This document shows positions 1 through 8,813 of a stretch of 64,000 nucleotides of DNA, piece by piece. Position 1 is the first letter of the stretch; each line of letters opens with the position of its first letter. The notes beneath the pieces were generated by a model, which was not told the origin of the DNA, searched no databases, and was given only the letters and a program-made list of their open reading frames with translations. Source of the DNA: Leptospira biflexa serovar Patoc strain 'Patoc 1 (Paris)' (GTDB lineage: Bacteria > Spirochaetota > Leptospiria > Leptospirales > Leptospiraceae). The translations under genes and the position numbers were made by a program. The stretch lies in contig NC_010602.1 of the NCBI RefSeq assembly GCF_000017685.1, forward strand, positions 2,808,501 through 2,872,500. Direction: 5' to 3'.

Positions 1-407
1 CCACTCCCGAAGCAGAAAAACTCGTCTTTGACACCGAAAAAGCCATGTGGATTGGGATTGAACAAATCAAACCGGGCAACCGCATCGATGATATCGGTAA
101 CGCCATTGATGATTTCCTAACCCCACTTGGGTATGGGATCGTCCGAGACCTAATGGGCCACGGCGTGGGTCGAAATTTCCATGAAGAACCACAAGTCCCC
201 CATTTTCGTTCGCCACGGAAATTAGCCAAAATCGAACCAGGAATGATCTTTACCGTGGAACCAATGGTCAATTTGGGTACTTGGGAAGTCAATTTTGATC
301 GTTCCGATAAATGGACGGTCCGCACCAAAGATGGAAAATTATCGGCTCAATTCGAACACACCATCCTTGTCACAGACAAAGGGTATGAAATTCTAACAAA
401 AGTTTGA
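1..407 (+). CDS. map: Methionine aminopeptidase, type I, 3' part only
   Basis: The open frame enters the window at base 3, so the N-terminus is missing. The protein removes initiator methionine from nascent chains in the cytoplasm with a dinuclear metal centre. Visible family motifs are the MGHGVGRNFHEEPQVPHF segment carrying the metal-ligand His, the FTVEPMV segment with its Glu ligand, and the final Glu in SAQFEHTILVT. The C-terminal end looks normal for the family. The ATG at 45 is internal and is not the true start. Confidence 0.93.
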   Translation, partial: TPEAEKLVFDTEKAMWIGIEQIKPGNRIDDIGNAIDDFLTPLGYGIVRDLMGHGVGRNFHEEPQVPHFRSPRKLAKIEPGMIFTVEPMVNLGTWEVNFDRSDKWTVRTKDGKLSAQFEHTILVTDKGYEILTKV

Positions 408-465
408 AGAAAAGGTTCTTGCCTTCGCAAAGTATCTATCGTCTAATTTGAAAAGAGGTTATCAC

Positions 466-597
466 ATGAAGATTACTGTTACTCTACTCAGCGTATTATT
501 GTTCACAACATCGATGTTTGCCATTTGCCCTGGAAAGGAAAAACGTTCCTGCCCTGGTCATGACAAATTGATCGAATGCCCGAACGACGGAAAGTAA
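466..597 (+). CDS. Small secreted cysteine-containing peptide, 43 aa
   Basis: This ORF is preceded by a purine-rich ribosome site (AAAAGAGGT, 451-459) and opens with a convincing signal peptide: Lys2 followed by a hydrophobic run ending near SMFA. The mature part is only about 25 residues and contains three Cys-Pro pairs (ICPG, SCPG, ECPN), which suggests a disulphide- or metal-bound mini-protein outside the cytoplasm. The response regulator starts 4 bases after its stop, so the two are probably co-transcribed. No family is recognised; function unknown. Confidence 0.6.
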   Translation: MKITVTLLSVLLFTTSMFAICPGKEKRSCPGHDKLIECPNDGK

Positions 598-601
598 TCC
601 T

Positions 602-997
602 GTGAGTCGTGCCATCCTCTTCGTCGATGACGAACAAATCATTCTGATGAGTTTGAAATCTCAGTTAAAAAAACATTTTGGGAACGAGTATCGTTATGAA
701 ACCGCCCAAAACACAGAAGAGGCATGGTCGATCATTGAAGAATTAGCCGAAGAAGGCATTCATATCCTCATCATCATTTCGGATTGGCTTATGCCGAACC
801 AACGTGGTGATGAGTTTTTACGTGAAGTACACAAAACCTACCCCGACATCAAAAAAATCATTATTTCCGGTCATATCGATGAACATTCCCTCAACCAATT
901 GAAAGGGGAAGTGGACCTCCATAGTTTTTTAAACAAAACTTGGTCGGAATCGGATTTAATCAAAAAAGTGGAAGACGCGATAACGAAGATTGCCTAG
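602..997 (+). CDS. Single-domain response regulator
   Basis: A stand-alone CheY-like receiver domain of 131 residues with GTG start. The acidic pocket is Asp9-Asp10, the phosphoacceptor is Asp61 (IISDWLMPN) and the conserved Lys is Lys112. There is no output domain, so it probably acts by protein contact or in a phosphorelay. No kinase is adjacent. It follows the 43-aa secreted peptide by 4 bases. Its stop lies within a CCTAGG-TTTT-CCTAGG dyad (993-1008) that separates it from thiM. Confidence 0.85.
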   Translation: MSRAILFVDDEQIILMSLKSQLKKHFGNEYRYETAQNTEEAWSIIEELAEEGIHILIIISDWLMPNQRGDEFLREVHKTYPDIKKIIISGHIDEHSLNQLKGEVDLHSFLNKTWSESDLIKKVEDAITKIA

Positions 998-1018
998 GTT
1001 TTCCTAGGAAACCTCCGT

Positions 1019-1822
1019 ATGTCTCAACACATTTTAAAAAATACCATCGAAGATTTAGAACTTGTTCGTTCCAAATCACCACTAGTTCATAATATTACGA
1101 ATTACGTAGTGATGAATAACACTGCCAACGCCCTTCTTGCCATTGGTGCCTCACCCATTATGGCACATGCCATCGAAGAAGTGGAAGAAATGGTGACAAT
1201 CTGTTCGGCAACTGTCATCAATATTGGAACCCTTTCGGAACCATGGATCCAAAGTATGGAAAAAGCCGCAAAAAAGGCAGTTTCCTTAGGTAAACCATTG
1301 GTTCTTGACCCAGTGGGAGCTGGTGCAAGTAACATTCGTAATGCGGCAATCCGTAGGATCTTAGATGCGGGGAACCCGACCATTGTCCGTGGAAATGCTT
1401 CTGAAATCCTATCCACACTCTCTTCCTCTGGGAAAACCAAGGGAGTGGATGCAACGGACTCTTCTGAATCAGCAGTGGAGACTGGCAAATCCTTATCCAA
1501 GGTCACTGGTGGAGTGGTTGTGATCAGTGGAGCCACTGATTTTATCTTAAAAGGTACGGACATGGCCCAAATCTCCAATGGAGATGCCTTAATGACAAAG
1601 GTCACAGGACTCGGTTGCACTGCCTCTGCACTTTGTGGTGCCTTTGCCGCTGTGCAAAAAGACCAGTTCCGTGCGGCCACCTCTGCCATGGCGGTCATGG
1701 GAATTGCAGGCGAAATGGCAAAATCCAAAACGGCAAGTCCTGGCAGTTTCCAAGTGGCATTCCTTGATGCCCTGTATGAACTGAATGCAGATACCATTAA
1801 ACAAAAGTTAAATGCAAAATAA
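1019..1822 (+). CDS. thiM: Hydroxyethylthiazole kinase
   Basis: Phosphorylates 4-methyl-5-(2-hydroxyethyl)thiazole, the salvage route to the thiazole half of thiamine. The 267-aa length is usual. Family motifs are visible: SPLVHNITNYVVMN near the N-terminus, GKPLVLDPVGAGAS around residue 95, IVRGNASEI, and the catalytic glycine-rich loop VTGLGCTASAL near residue 200. A weak ribosome site (AGGAA, 1006-1010) precedes the ATG. The last 11 bases overlap thiE, so the two form a coupled salvage operon. I see no TPP riboswitch in the 21 bases upstream. Confidence 0.95.
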   Translation: MSQHILKNTIEDLELVRSKSPLVHNITNYVVMNNTANALLAIGASPIMAHAIEEVEEMVTICSATVINIGTLSEPWIQSMEKAAKKAVSLGKPLVLDPVGAGASNIRNAAIRRILDAGNPTIVRGNASEILSTLSSSGKTKGVDATDSSESAVETGKSLSKVTGGVVVISGATDFILKGTDMAQISNGDALMTKVTGLGCTASALCGAFAAVQKDQFRAATSAMAVMGIAGEMAKSKTASPGSFQVAFLDALYELNADTIKQKLNAK

Positions 1823-2444
1823 AATCCAAGGGGTGTATCTTGTCACAGATAGACCCCTTTGCCTCCACCATAAACTGGAAGAAGTGGTGCAAATGGCCGC
1901 TTCTGGTGGAGTTTCCCTTGTCCAACTCAGGGAAAAGGATTCCACCTCTCGTGAATTTTTAGAACTTGCCATCCACCTAAAATTCATCCTAAGCCCCTTC
2001 CAAGTCCCCCTCCTCATCAATGACCGAGTGGATCTGTGTTTGGCATCAGGTGCCGATGGGGTCCACCTAGGGCAAACAGACCTTCCTTGGTTAGAAGCAA
2101 GGCGGATCCTCGGAAAGGACGCCATCATTGGACTCTCCATTGAAACAAAAGAAGACTTTGCCACACTGACAAAAGAAGATCCAAATCCTCAATTGGAGTA
2201 TTTGGCAGTATCCCCTGTGTTTGATACACCCACTAAAACCAATACCAAAGAAGCACTAGGACTAGCAGGCGTTCGCTGGCTAAAAGAAAAAACAGACATT
2301 CCCGTTGTGGCCATAGGTGGCATCAACATTTCCAATGCAAAGGATGTGATTGGCGCGGGGGCCGATATGATTGCCGTTGTCAGTGCGATTTGTTCAGCTA
2401 AAAACCCAAAAGAAGCGACTGTAGCCTTACGAAATCAATTCTAA
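1812..2444 (+). CDS. thiE: Thiamine-phosphate synthase
   Basis: Joins hydroxymethylpyrimidine diphosphate to thiazole phosphate to make thiamine phosphate in the cytoplasm. The 210-aa TIM-barrel protein shows the family signatures YLVTDRP at the start, VQLREKD (substrate-binding Arg/Lys), DRVDLCLASGADGVHLGQ near residue 75, and the C-terminal phosphate loop VVAIGGIN. It starts inside the end of thiM. Its stop overlaps the end of queG by 4 bases in a tail-to-tail arrangement. Confidence 0.95.
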   Translation: MQNKIQGVYLVTDRPLCLHHKLEEVVQMAASGGVSLVQLREKDSTSREFLELAIHLKFILSPFQVPLLINDRVDLCLASGADGVHLGQTDLPWLEARRILGKDAIIGLSIETKEDFATLTKEDPNPQLEYLAVSPVFDTPTKTNTKEALGLAGVRWLKEKTDIPVVAIGGINISNAKDVIGAGADMIAVVSAICSAKNPKEATVALRNQF

Positions 2445-3415
2445 GAATTTTTTTTTGTCACTTGGTTTCGGTTCCAAATGGAGACACCGATCCGTTCGAT
2501 GGGAGAATTCTCAAAGTATTCCTTAAATTCCGCTTCCGATAAAAACTCTTTGGATGGGAAAGAGGGATCGTTCCAAAATTCCCGTGGCAAAAATCCAGGT
2601 TCACTCGTTTCCACCTGGTTTCGTTTGGCGATCCCTTCATTCCAGGGACAAACTTCCTGGCATAAATCACATCCATAGACCCAAGACCTCCGATCCCATT
2701 TTAAAAACTGATCTGTGACTTCAGTTGCATTTCTGTCTTCGATCGTAAGGTAAGAAATACATTTAGATGCATCCAGCTGATATGGCTCCAAAGCATTTGT
2801 GGGACAAACATCCAAACAGCGCCGGCAACTCCCACAATGGTCAGTGGTTCTTTCCTCGGGAGGTGATTCACCTAACTCTAAATCGGTGAGGATCACGGAG
2901 AGAAAAAAATAGGATCCTAATTTGGGATGGATGAGGTTCGTGTGTTTGCCTTGCCATACCACACCCGATTCCCTAGTGAGAATTTTTTCAGCAATGGGCA
3001 AACTATCCACTGATTGGCGGAAATGAGATTCGGGATAGAGACTTCGCAGTTCCTTTAGAATTTGGTTTCCTTTCTTTCGGAGGAGGATATGGTAGTCGGT
3101 GCCTAAGGCATAACGAGAAACCTTACGATCCATTTGGGAAACCAAACGTTCCGCCTTTTCCGATCGATACACAAACCCCAAACAAATCGCAGATCGTGGG
3201 GTAAATCCCAAATTCTCAAATCGATTGCGAATGGCAATGGCATGGTCTTTGGCAAACCAGTCCATATTCCCATACTTCTTTTCTGCAATCCAAGTCTCTA
3301 AATACGAGAGGTCTTTTTTTGGTATTTCTGCTTTGGTAAACCCAACTAAGGAAAATCCTACTTTTGTACAGAGGGATTTGATTTGAACTTGGTTTGGGAA
3401 GGGAGGCATTGTCAT
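2441..3415 (-). CDS. queG: Epoxyqueuosine reductase
   Basis: Performs the last step of queuosine formation in tRNA, reducing epoxyqueuosine with a cobalamin and two [4Fe-4S] clusters. The 324-aa protein has cluster cysteines C194, C197, C200, C204 in CGSCRRCLDVCP and C219, C249, C252, C256 in the second set ending CQEVCPWN. Asp137 in QSVDSLP corresponds to the proposed catalytic Asp. The annotated ATG overlaps the start of the plus-strand gene at 3414. A second ATG at 3409 would remove the overlap. Neither has a clear ribosome site. Confidence 0.93.
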   Translation of the reverse strand: MTMPPFPNQVQIKSLCTKVGFSLVGFTKAEIPKKDLSYLETWIAEKKYGNMDWFAKDHAIAIRNRFENLGFTPRSAICLGFVYRSEKAERLVSQMDRKVSRYALGTDYHILLRKKGNQILKELRSLYPESHFRQSVDSLPIAEKILTRESGVVWQGKHTNLIHPKLGSYFFLSVILTDLELGESPPEERTTDHCGSCRRCLDVCPTNALEPYQLDASKCISYLTIEDRNATEVTDQFLKWDRRSWVYGCDLCQEVCPWNEGIAKRNQVETSEPGFLPREFWNDPSFPSKEFLSEAEFKEYFENSPIERIGVSIWNRNQVTKKNS

Positions 3416-3800
3416 GGCGGAGAAAGAGAATGAAGTTTACCTTACAAGAATCCAAAGCCAATTGCCAAGCCATTTGTTGGTCCAAGTTCCAAAACTGATT
3501 CCCCATTTCCAAAAACTGGAAGCACTCGTGCCAATCCCGAGAGACATCCCTGATCTCCTCAGGAAAGGAATTTATTATGCGCTCTTACAATCGATTGTCC
3601 GCCTCTTAAACCGAGAAACCGATCCCTTCTTACCCGAAATCCTACCTGAATACAAAGATCTTATCGGTACCATTTCGGAAACCTATGCCACACTACAACC
3701 AGAGATCGAATCCAATTGGTTAGACGAATGCATCCAATTTGGAGATAAATCAGCTTACCATTGGGAATGGAAACATTTTGATTCGAAAGAATTGTTTTAG
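3414..3800 (+). CDS. Conserved-looking hypothetical protein, 128 aa
   Basis: I do not recognise this cytoplasmic protein. It has no signal peptide or membrane segment, looks largely helical, and is acidic towards the C-terminus with several Trp residues (ESNWLDE, YHWEWKHFD). The start is well supported by GGGAGG at 3401-3406, seven bases before the ATG. It runs head-to-head with queG (starts overlap by 2 bases) and tail-to-tail with the thioesterase (2 bases between stops). Confidence 0.7.
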   Translation: MAEKENEVYLTRIQSQLPSHLLVQVPKLIPHFQKLEALVPIPRDIPDLLRKGIYYALLQSIVRLLNRETDPFLPEILPEYKDLIGTISETYATLQPEIESNWLDECIQFGDKSAYHWEWKHFDSKELF

Positions 3801-3802
3801 AT

Positions 3803-4237
3803 TCATCCCATTTCCTTTTCCAAACAAACTCGGAAATCCTTCGGTATTGGTAATTTGGTTTTCGCACGGTAGTCAAAATACACCTGCACTGTTTTGGCTT
3901 TGACATACAAAACATCTGTTTTTTGGTTTTTGATTTCGTATGAAAATTCCCAAGAACTGGTTCCAATTTTGGAAACCCAAGTGTGGATGTAAATGGGATC
4001 TCCTGGCAAAACAGACGCGATCAAATCCATCTCTACTCGTGCCATCACAAAAGGAATGTCTTCCAAGGATTCTACAGTTAAATACCGATTACAAAAATCA
4101 AGTCGTGCCAACTCTAAATATGCCGAATAACTGGCGTTATTGACTCGTCGCATCGGGTCCATATCATTAAATCGAATTTGGATTTCAGTTCGGATCATCT
4201 CAAGTTTACAAAATTCCAAACCAATCGGATTTGTCAC
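3803..4237 (-). CDS. Hot-dog acyl-CoA thioesterase (YbgC/FadM-like)
   Basis: Likely hydrolyses an acyl-CoA thioester. The segment RFNDMDPMRRVNNASYSAYLE near the N-terminus matches the 4-hydroxybenzoyl-CoA thioesterase signature, in which Asp acts in catalysis and the VNNxxY turn packs the fold. The 144-aa length is usual for a single hot-dog domain. An internal Met at residue 14 (MIRTEIQIRF) would give the more typical N-terminus. It follows the OmpA-like gene by 2 bases and may be its operon partner. Substrate unknown. Confidence 0.8.
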   Translation of the reverse strand: MTNPIGLEFCKLEMIRTEIQIRFNDMDPMRRVNNASYSAYLELARLDFCNRYLTVESLEDIPFVMARVEMDLIASVLPGDPIYIHTWVSKIGTSSWEFSYEIKNQKTDVLYVKAKTVQVYFDYRAKTKLPIPKDFRVCLEKEMG

Positions 4238-4239
4238 GT

Positions 4240-4785
4240 CTATCCTAGCAGAGTCAGTTTGATTTGTACCGACCGAACCCTTTCTCTTTCTTTGGCCGAC
4301 ATTCCTCGGACGGGTTCTAGGCAGACGGAAGATATTTTTTCCTCTGACACACCAATGGATGTCAAATAGTTTTGAATGGTGCGGATCCTCTCTTTCACCA
4401 ATTTTCGATTCCTTGCCATATTTCCCGTTGTATCCGCCGAGCCAATCAGGAGGACAGAATCTAACGTATGGAAAGATTCAACCGTTAACAAACGTTTTAG
4501 AGTGAAATTTTCTTTTTTACCCAAACGAGAACTCCCTGCTTCAAAGTAGACTACCGCTTCTACTGAAGTTTCCGTTTGGGATTTTGATGGAGTTTCGTAC
4601 AATTTGTACTGTTTTGGATTTTGATCTCTGATAACCTGTTCGTTTTTGGGCCATAACCAATAAAATACGAAAAGGAAACTAACTAAGATTAGGGAAATCC
4701 AAACCATCTGTTCGTTAGACAGAAGTGAAGTGGAAAAATAATGACAAACCACTTTACATTTTTTAATTGATTTGTTAAGATTCAC
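4240..4785 (-). CDS. Membrane-anchored OmpA-like domain protein
   Basis: One membrane segment (about residues 28-45, VWISLILVSFLFVFYWLW) is followed by a linker and an OmpA C-terminal-like domain from about residue 75. The domain begins AVVYFEAGSSRL and contains GSADTTGNMARNRKLVKERI, where the Asp and Arg correspond to the peptidoglycan-binding pair. The protein probably sits in the inner membrane with its C-terminal domain holding the cell wall. The listed GTG start gives a 27-residue cytoplasmic tail; an ATG at residue 27 is an alternative. It diverges from the propeller lipoprotein with 3 bases between starts. Confidence 0.75.
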   Translation of the reverse strand: MNLNKSIKKCKVVCHYFSTSLLSNEQMVWISLILVSFLFVFYWLWPKNEQVIRDQNPKQYKLYETPSKSQTETSVEAVVYFEAGSSRLGKKENFTLKRLLTVESFHTLDSVLLIGSADTTGNMARNRKLVKERIRTIQNYLTSIGVSEEKISSVCLEPVRGMSAKERERVRSVQIKLTLLG

Positions 4786-4788
4786 CCT

Positions 4789-7083
4789 ATGGGTACGATA
4801 CGATCGACTGTCTTAACCTACTTCTTGTTTTTCGGTCTGCTTTACCAATGCAAACCGGCAGAACTATCGAACAGTTGTGATGTAAAAACGGATGGTTTCC
4901 TGTATGGATCACTCATTCGTTTTGCGACAGGAGACAGATCCCCTTCTTGTCTCCCTTCTTTTGATTTCCAAGAACTTTGGGGGGTGTTCAAAGCCCCGTC
5001 TGGCGATATTGGGGTCAATGCCATGACAAGTTATAATGACCAAATCATCATTGGAGGCAACTTTCAACTGTTAGGTCCTTCTACGGGGAGTGCCGCTTAT
5101 TTACAAACCGCAGATGGAAAAGTGGTTCCGAGTCGTTATTGCCCTTTTTTAAAAATTGTAGGTAGCGCTTACATTGCCATACCAGATGGAGGTGGTGGAT
5201 TTTACATAGGTGGTGAATTCTTTGCGGTCCAAGGGGAGGAACGATTCTCTGTCGCTCATATCTTACCAGGTTGCCAATTGGATCGAGTGTTTAATGTCCC
5301 CAAGGACAATACGCGACTTGTGTATTCTTTATTACTCAGAGGCGACCACCTCTATGTTGGTGGAAATTTTACCTCTTGGGGAGATACGAGTCAAAGGTAC
5401 TTAGTTCGTTTGAACCGTTTTACAGGGAATATTGATACTTCCTTTGATGTTCAAAACGCCGATTTGACGGTCTTTGATTTAGAAACCGATGGAAGTGCAC
5501 TCTATGTTTGTGGGGAATTCAGCCAAATTGGAGGAAACACCAAACGAGGGTTAGCAAAACTATCTTTTGATTCTGGTTCTATTTTGAGTTCTTTTAATCC
5601 CACCATCACGACAGGAACTTGCCTTGACTTATATTACGGAACCGATATCTCAGGGAGTCCCGTCATCTATGCTGTGGGTGATTTCACAACACCTACTGGT
5701 AATTATGCGATCTCTGTTTACCCAGATGGGACTGTCAGTTCATGGAACCCGAATCCCAATGCACAAATCAATTCAGTCCAACAATACCAAAACATAGTTT
5801 ATTTGGGAGGATCGTTTACAACCATAAACGGTGGAACTGCCGCATCCTATTTGGTTTCCGTAAACCAAAACACAGGTACTCTGATCAACAATAACTTTGC
5901 CTTGGATGCGTATGTGGCATCCTTGCAAGTCATAGACAATAATTTATACCTGAGTGGAAATTTCACAACCGTCAAAACAAATCCTAGAATTTCGATGGCT
6001 TCTTTGGATTTAACAAATGAATCAGTGACAAATTTCAATCCAAATTTTGAAGGTACCATCAATAATCCAGGATCGAGTTTTTTATCGGCAGGAAATGGAG
6101 TCGTTTTTGTCACATTTGATCGGCCTTCGGTCAATGTTGTCGCAAGAAACAATTTTGCAGTGATCGATGAAGTAACTGGAGCACCCATCGAAGGGACACC
6201 TAACTTTGATTTTCCGATCAAAGCTGTACATCGGAATGGGAACCGGCTTTTTGTGGGAGGATCCTTTACGAACGTCGGTGGCCAAAGTAGAAATTCCTTT
6301 GTCACATTGGATTTGCCACATTACCAAGTGAGTTCGATCAATACCATTTTATCTGGAACACCAGAAATCCGAACCATTACCAGTGATGAGTCCAAAGTGT
6401 ATGTTGGTGGGATCAGTTTGGCCAATGTGGATGGGTTACCGAGGAATGGAGTCTTCGCCTTAAACTTGAGTGATCTTTCTTTAAGTAATTGGAACCCAGA
6501 TTTGGGTGTTGGGAGCAGTGGAGAAAGTATCCTAGTTGTAAACGATCTTGTTTTCATTGGGGGAAGTTTTACTCAAATCAACGGAGTGGGAGGGTTCCAA
6601 AATTTCCAAGCCGTCGACAAACTCAATGGAACCAGAACGAATATTCCAATTGCTTCTAATTTACCAGGAGGTCTCGTATACAGCCTCGCATTTGCAAATT
6701 CCAAAGTCTATTTGGGTGGATTTTTTTCGAACATCGCAGGCATTGGTACGGTTAATTTCGCGGCTGTTTACGACTTAACTACGCAGTCGTATCTCCAACC
6801 CAATCCAGTAGCAGCAGAAAATATGGTAAACCATGTTGCCGCCTATCCTGATGGGAATGTGTTCTATGGTGGATCGTTTGTTAACTTAAATGGAGATGCC
6901 AAATACAATGCTTTTGGCGTCTACCAAACGTACACAAATTCAATGTCTCCTTGGAATGCTGGGATCAATAATGCGGTGTATACTTCGATGTCTAAAAATG
7001 GAAATTACTATCTCGGTGGAATCTTCAATGTGGCACTTAGGCGTAGTAACGGTGGTTTGGTTCGAACCAACTTGTATGAATGA
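4789..7083 (+). CDS. Surface lipoprotein with 13 propeller-type repeats
   Basis: A 764-aa protein with a lipoprotein signal (hydrophobic run then LYQC, Cys21). The rest is a tandem array of about 50-60-residue repeats. Each carries a core like LYVGGNFT, VYLGGSFT or LFVGGSFT followed by a short turn and a new strand; I count thirteen cores. This pattern fits the DUF5122/delta-60 beta-propeller family. The protein is probably displayed on the outer membrane, and its ligand is unknown. Repeat cores vary (VYVGGISL, YYLGGIFN), so this is an old array rather than a recent expansion. Confidence 0.8.
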   Translation: MGTIRSTVLTYFLFFGLLYQCKPAELSNSCDVKTDGFLYGSLIRFATGDRSPSCLPSFDFQELWGVFKAPSGDIGVNAMTSYNDQIIIGGNFQLLGPSTGSAAYLQTADGKVVPSRYCPFLKIVGSAYIAIPDGGGGFYIGGEFFAVQGEERFSVAHILPGCQLDRVFNVPKDNTRLVYSLLLRGDHLYVGGNFTSWGDTSQRYLVRLNRFTGNIDTSFDVQNADLTVFDLETDGSALYVCGEFSQIGGNTKRGLAKLSFDSGSILSSFNPTITTGTCLDLYYGTDISGSPVIYAVGDFTTPTGNYAISVYPDGTVSSWNPNPNAQINSVQQYQNIVYLGGSFTTINGGTAASYLVSVNQNTGTLINNNFALDAYVASLQVIDNNLYLSGNFTTVKTNPRISMASLDLTNESVTNFNPNFEGTINNPGSSFLSAGNGVVFVTFDRPSVNVVARNNFAVIDEVTGAPIEGTPNFDFPIKAVHRNGNRLFVGGSFTNVGGQSRNSFVTLDLPHYQVSSINTILSGTPEIRTITSDESKVYVGGISLANVDGLPRNGVFALNLSDLSLSNWNPDLGVGSSGESILVVNDLVFIGGSFTQINGVGGFQNFQAVDKLNGTRTNIPIASNLPGGLVYSLAFANSKVYLGGFFSNIAGIGTVNFAAVYDLTTQSYLQPNPVAAENMVNHVAAYPDGNVFYGGSFVNLNGDAKYNAFGVYQTYTNSMSPWNAGINNAVYTSMSKNGNYYLGGIFNVALRRSNGGLVRTNLYE

Positions 7084-7118
7084 AAAAACGATGCATCACG
7101 TTTCACTCGGTTCCATTT

Positions 7119-8054
7119 TTATCTGGATTTAAGTTTCCGTTTTAAAATCTTTTGGATCGCTTCCTCCCCTTTTTTCACACCGAGTAAGGCCGTTTTGTAC
7201 AATTTGGTGCGGATGGTGGTTGTGAGTTTCACTGGAAGTGGTTCATCGGGAGCGACCGTGATGATCTTCACACCTTTTGGTGGTTTGACTGCAATTTCAC
7301 GCCCTAAGTTAAAATGAAAATGGTGGAACTTCCGCATCATACGCCGGATGGTTCTGTGTTTCGGGAAGGCAAAAAAACTAGTGAGCCTTGTGAGTGGACC
7401 TGAAATATGCCGAATGGGTGAATTCATGATCACTACAATTTCTTTGTAACCAGCTTCAATGATATCTTGGATAGGAAGTGGATTCAGGATGGCAGCATCC
7501 GAATACAAAATCCCATCTAACATATGTTTTCCGCGGGTCGCGATGGGGAGGGAAGTGGCCGCCTTTAATAAATCAAAAATATTCGAAGATGTGGCTTTGA
7601 TGTATTCAATGGAATGAGTGTGCAAATTACTCACAGCAATCACAAAATGCGGGAGTTTTTTGGAATCGAGGGTTTCGGATTCCAAACGGACTTTTTTCCG
7701 AAAAATAAAATCAATGAGGTATTCTTGGTTGAGAAGGGTTTTCCCTTGGAAGGGATGGAAAAACGAAATGAGTTTTCTCCCAGATAAATCTCTGTACCAA
7801 ACGGCGAGAGCTTTTTCACTTTTGATCGGTTCTTCCTTTGGCATCGACACATAATAGGCAGCAGCACAAGCCCCAGACGAAACACCCACCACCAAATCAA
7901 AGTAATTTGGCCGTAAGAACCGATTCCATGCGTACAAAACCCCACTTGAAAAGGCTCCTTTCATTCCGCCTCCTTCCACAAGTAGGGCGCGTTTGGTTCC
8001 CTTTGCTTTTGGAATTTTGGGTGGGTGGTTTGGAACGACCTGTTTTTGACTCAT
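7119..8054 (-). CDS. Patatin-like phospholipase
   Basis: A serine acyl hydrolase likely to cleave membrane phospholipids. It has the oxyanion loop GGGMKGAF (residues 28-35), the nucleophile elbow GVSSG with Ser59, and the dyad Asp186 in YSDAAILNPLP; this reads DAA rather than the common DGG/DGA. The C-terminal 100 residues are strongly basic and resemble the YjjU-type subgroup. There is no signal peptide. It ends 35 bases from the propeller lipoprotein gene, convergently. Confidence 0.88.
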   Translation of the reverse strand: MSQKQVVPNHPPKIPKAKGTKRALLVEGGGMKGAFSSGVLYAWNRFLRPNYFDLVVGVSSGACAAAYYVSMPKEEPIKSEKALAVWYRDLSGRKLISFFHPFQGKTLLNQEYLIDFIFRKKVRLESETLDSKKLPHFVIAVSNLHTHSIEYIKATSSNIFDLLKAATSLPIATRGKHMLDGILYSDAAILNPLPIQDIIEAGYKEIVVIMNSPIRHISGPLTRLTSFFAFPKHRTIRRMMRKFHHFHFNLGREIAVKPPKGVKIITVAPDEPLPVKLTTTIRTKLYKTALLGVKKGEEAIQKILKRKLKSR

Positions 8055-8153
8055 CTCACTGTCAGAGTCTCACTCCCTAGTTTTCGTTGCAAAAAGGATT
8101 CAAAAAAATTGGAAAGAGGACAATAAAATTCGCTACGTAAGCAATTGATTTGT

Positions 8154-8714
8154 ATGCTCGGAGTTCGTACAATTGAAATTGAAGTGGAAGGAATCCCTGT
8201 GAAAGGCACCTTACAATGGTCCACGCAGTCCCTTTACCAATTGGAATTGTATGCGCCCTATTCTGGTCCCGTTTATACCTTTTCTTTTCCGAAACTTTTC
8301 CCGCCCTTCCAAGAAGAGACACTTTCCGAAATCGAACAAAATGCGAAGAGCCATCTTCGTACTTTATTTTTTAAATGTGAAGGGATGAAGAAGGAAATCC
8401 CTAAGATTGAATCGGCATTGAAAGAGTTTTGGATGGAGATCCAATCCATCTCAGTACTTTCCCCAAGTGAGTGGAAAGAAAAAAATGAATTTTTAAAACA
8501 GGCAATGTTGGAAGGTTATATGGATAAAGCCATATACGAAAAAACAATTCATGATCTAACATCTGTCATGGAAAAAAAACAAATGGAACGTGAGAAACGT
8601 TGTGAATCATTTTTATCTCAGTACCTTCCCGAGTTTTCTCACTTACAAAATCATTTTTCATGGATTCGTTTTTGTTATGAATTCACAGAAAAAAAACACC
8701 TACTGCTTCTTTAA
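8154..8714 (+). CDS. Hypothetical protein, about 186 aa
   Basis: Not recognised. The N-terminal 55 residues look like beta strands (TIEIEVEGIPVKGTLQW, PVYTFSFPKLFPPF). The remainder is helical and charged, with likely coiled-coil character around EKKQMEREKRCESF. There is no signal peptide. An ATG at 8145 would add three residues (MIC); neither start has a strong ribosome site. It stands alone between a divergent patatin gene and the PilZ gene. Confidence 0.6.
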   Translation: MLGVRTIEIEVEGIPVKGTLQWSTQSLYQLELYAPYSGPVYTFSFPKLFPPFQEETLSEIEQNAKSHLRTLFFKCEGMKKEIPKIESALKEFWMEIQSISVLSPSEWKEKNEFLKQAMLEGYMDKAIYEKTIHDLTSVMEKKQMEREKRCESFLSQYLPEFSHLQNHFSWIRFCYEFTEKKHLLLL

Positions 8715-8813
8715 TTTATCCTTTTTCTTGCCAAAGAGATGCGTATAGTCTTTACTTTCCAATAGATGGGAAATTTATTTCCGTCTTAACATAATAGAAC
8801 TTGGAAATTAGCT

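Noticed and set aside
998..1018. TPP riboswitch before thiM
   Set aside because: The gap is only 21 bases and contains no conserved thi-box sequence.
1102..1797. 231-codon open frame antisense to thiM
   Set aside because: thiM is strongly supported by family motifs over the whole span; the antisense frame has no ribosome site and looks like a composition shadow.
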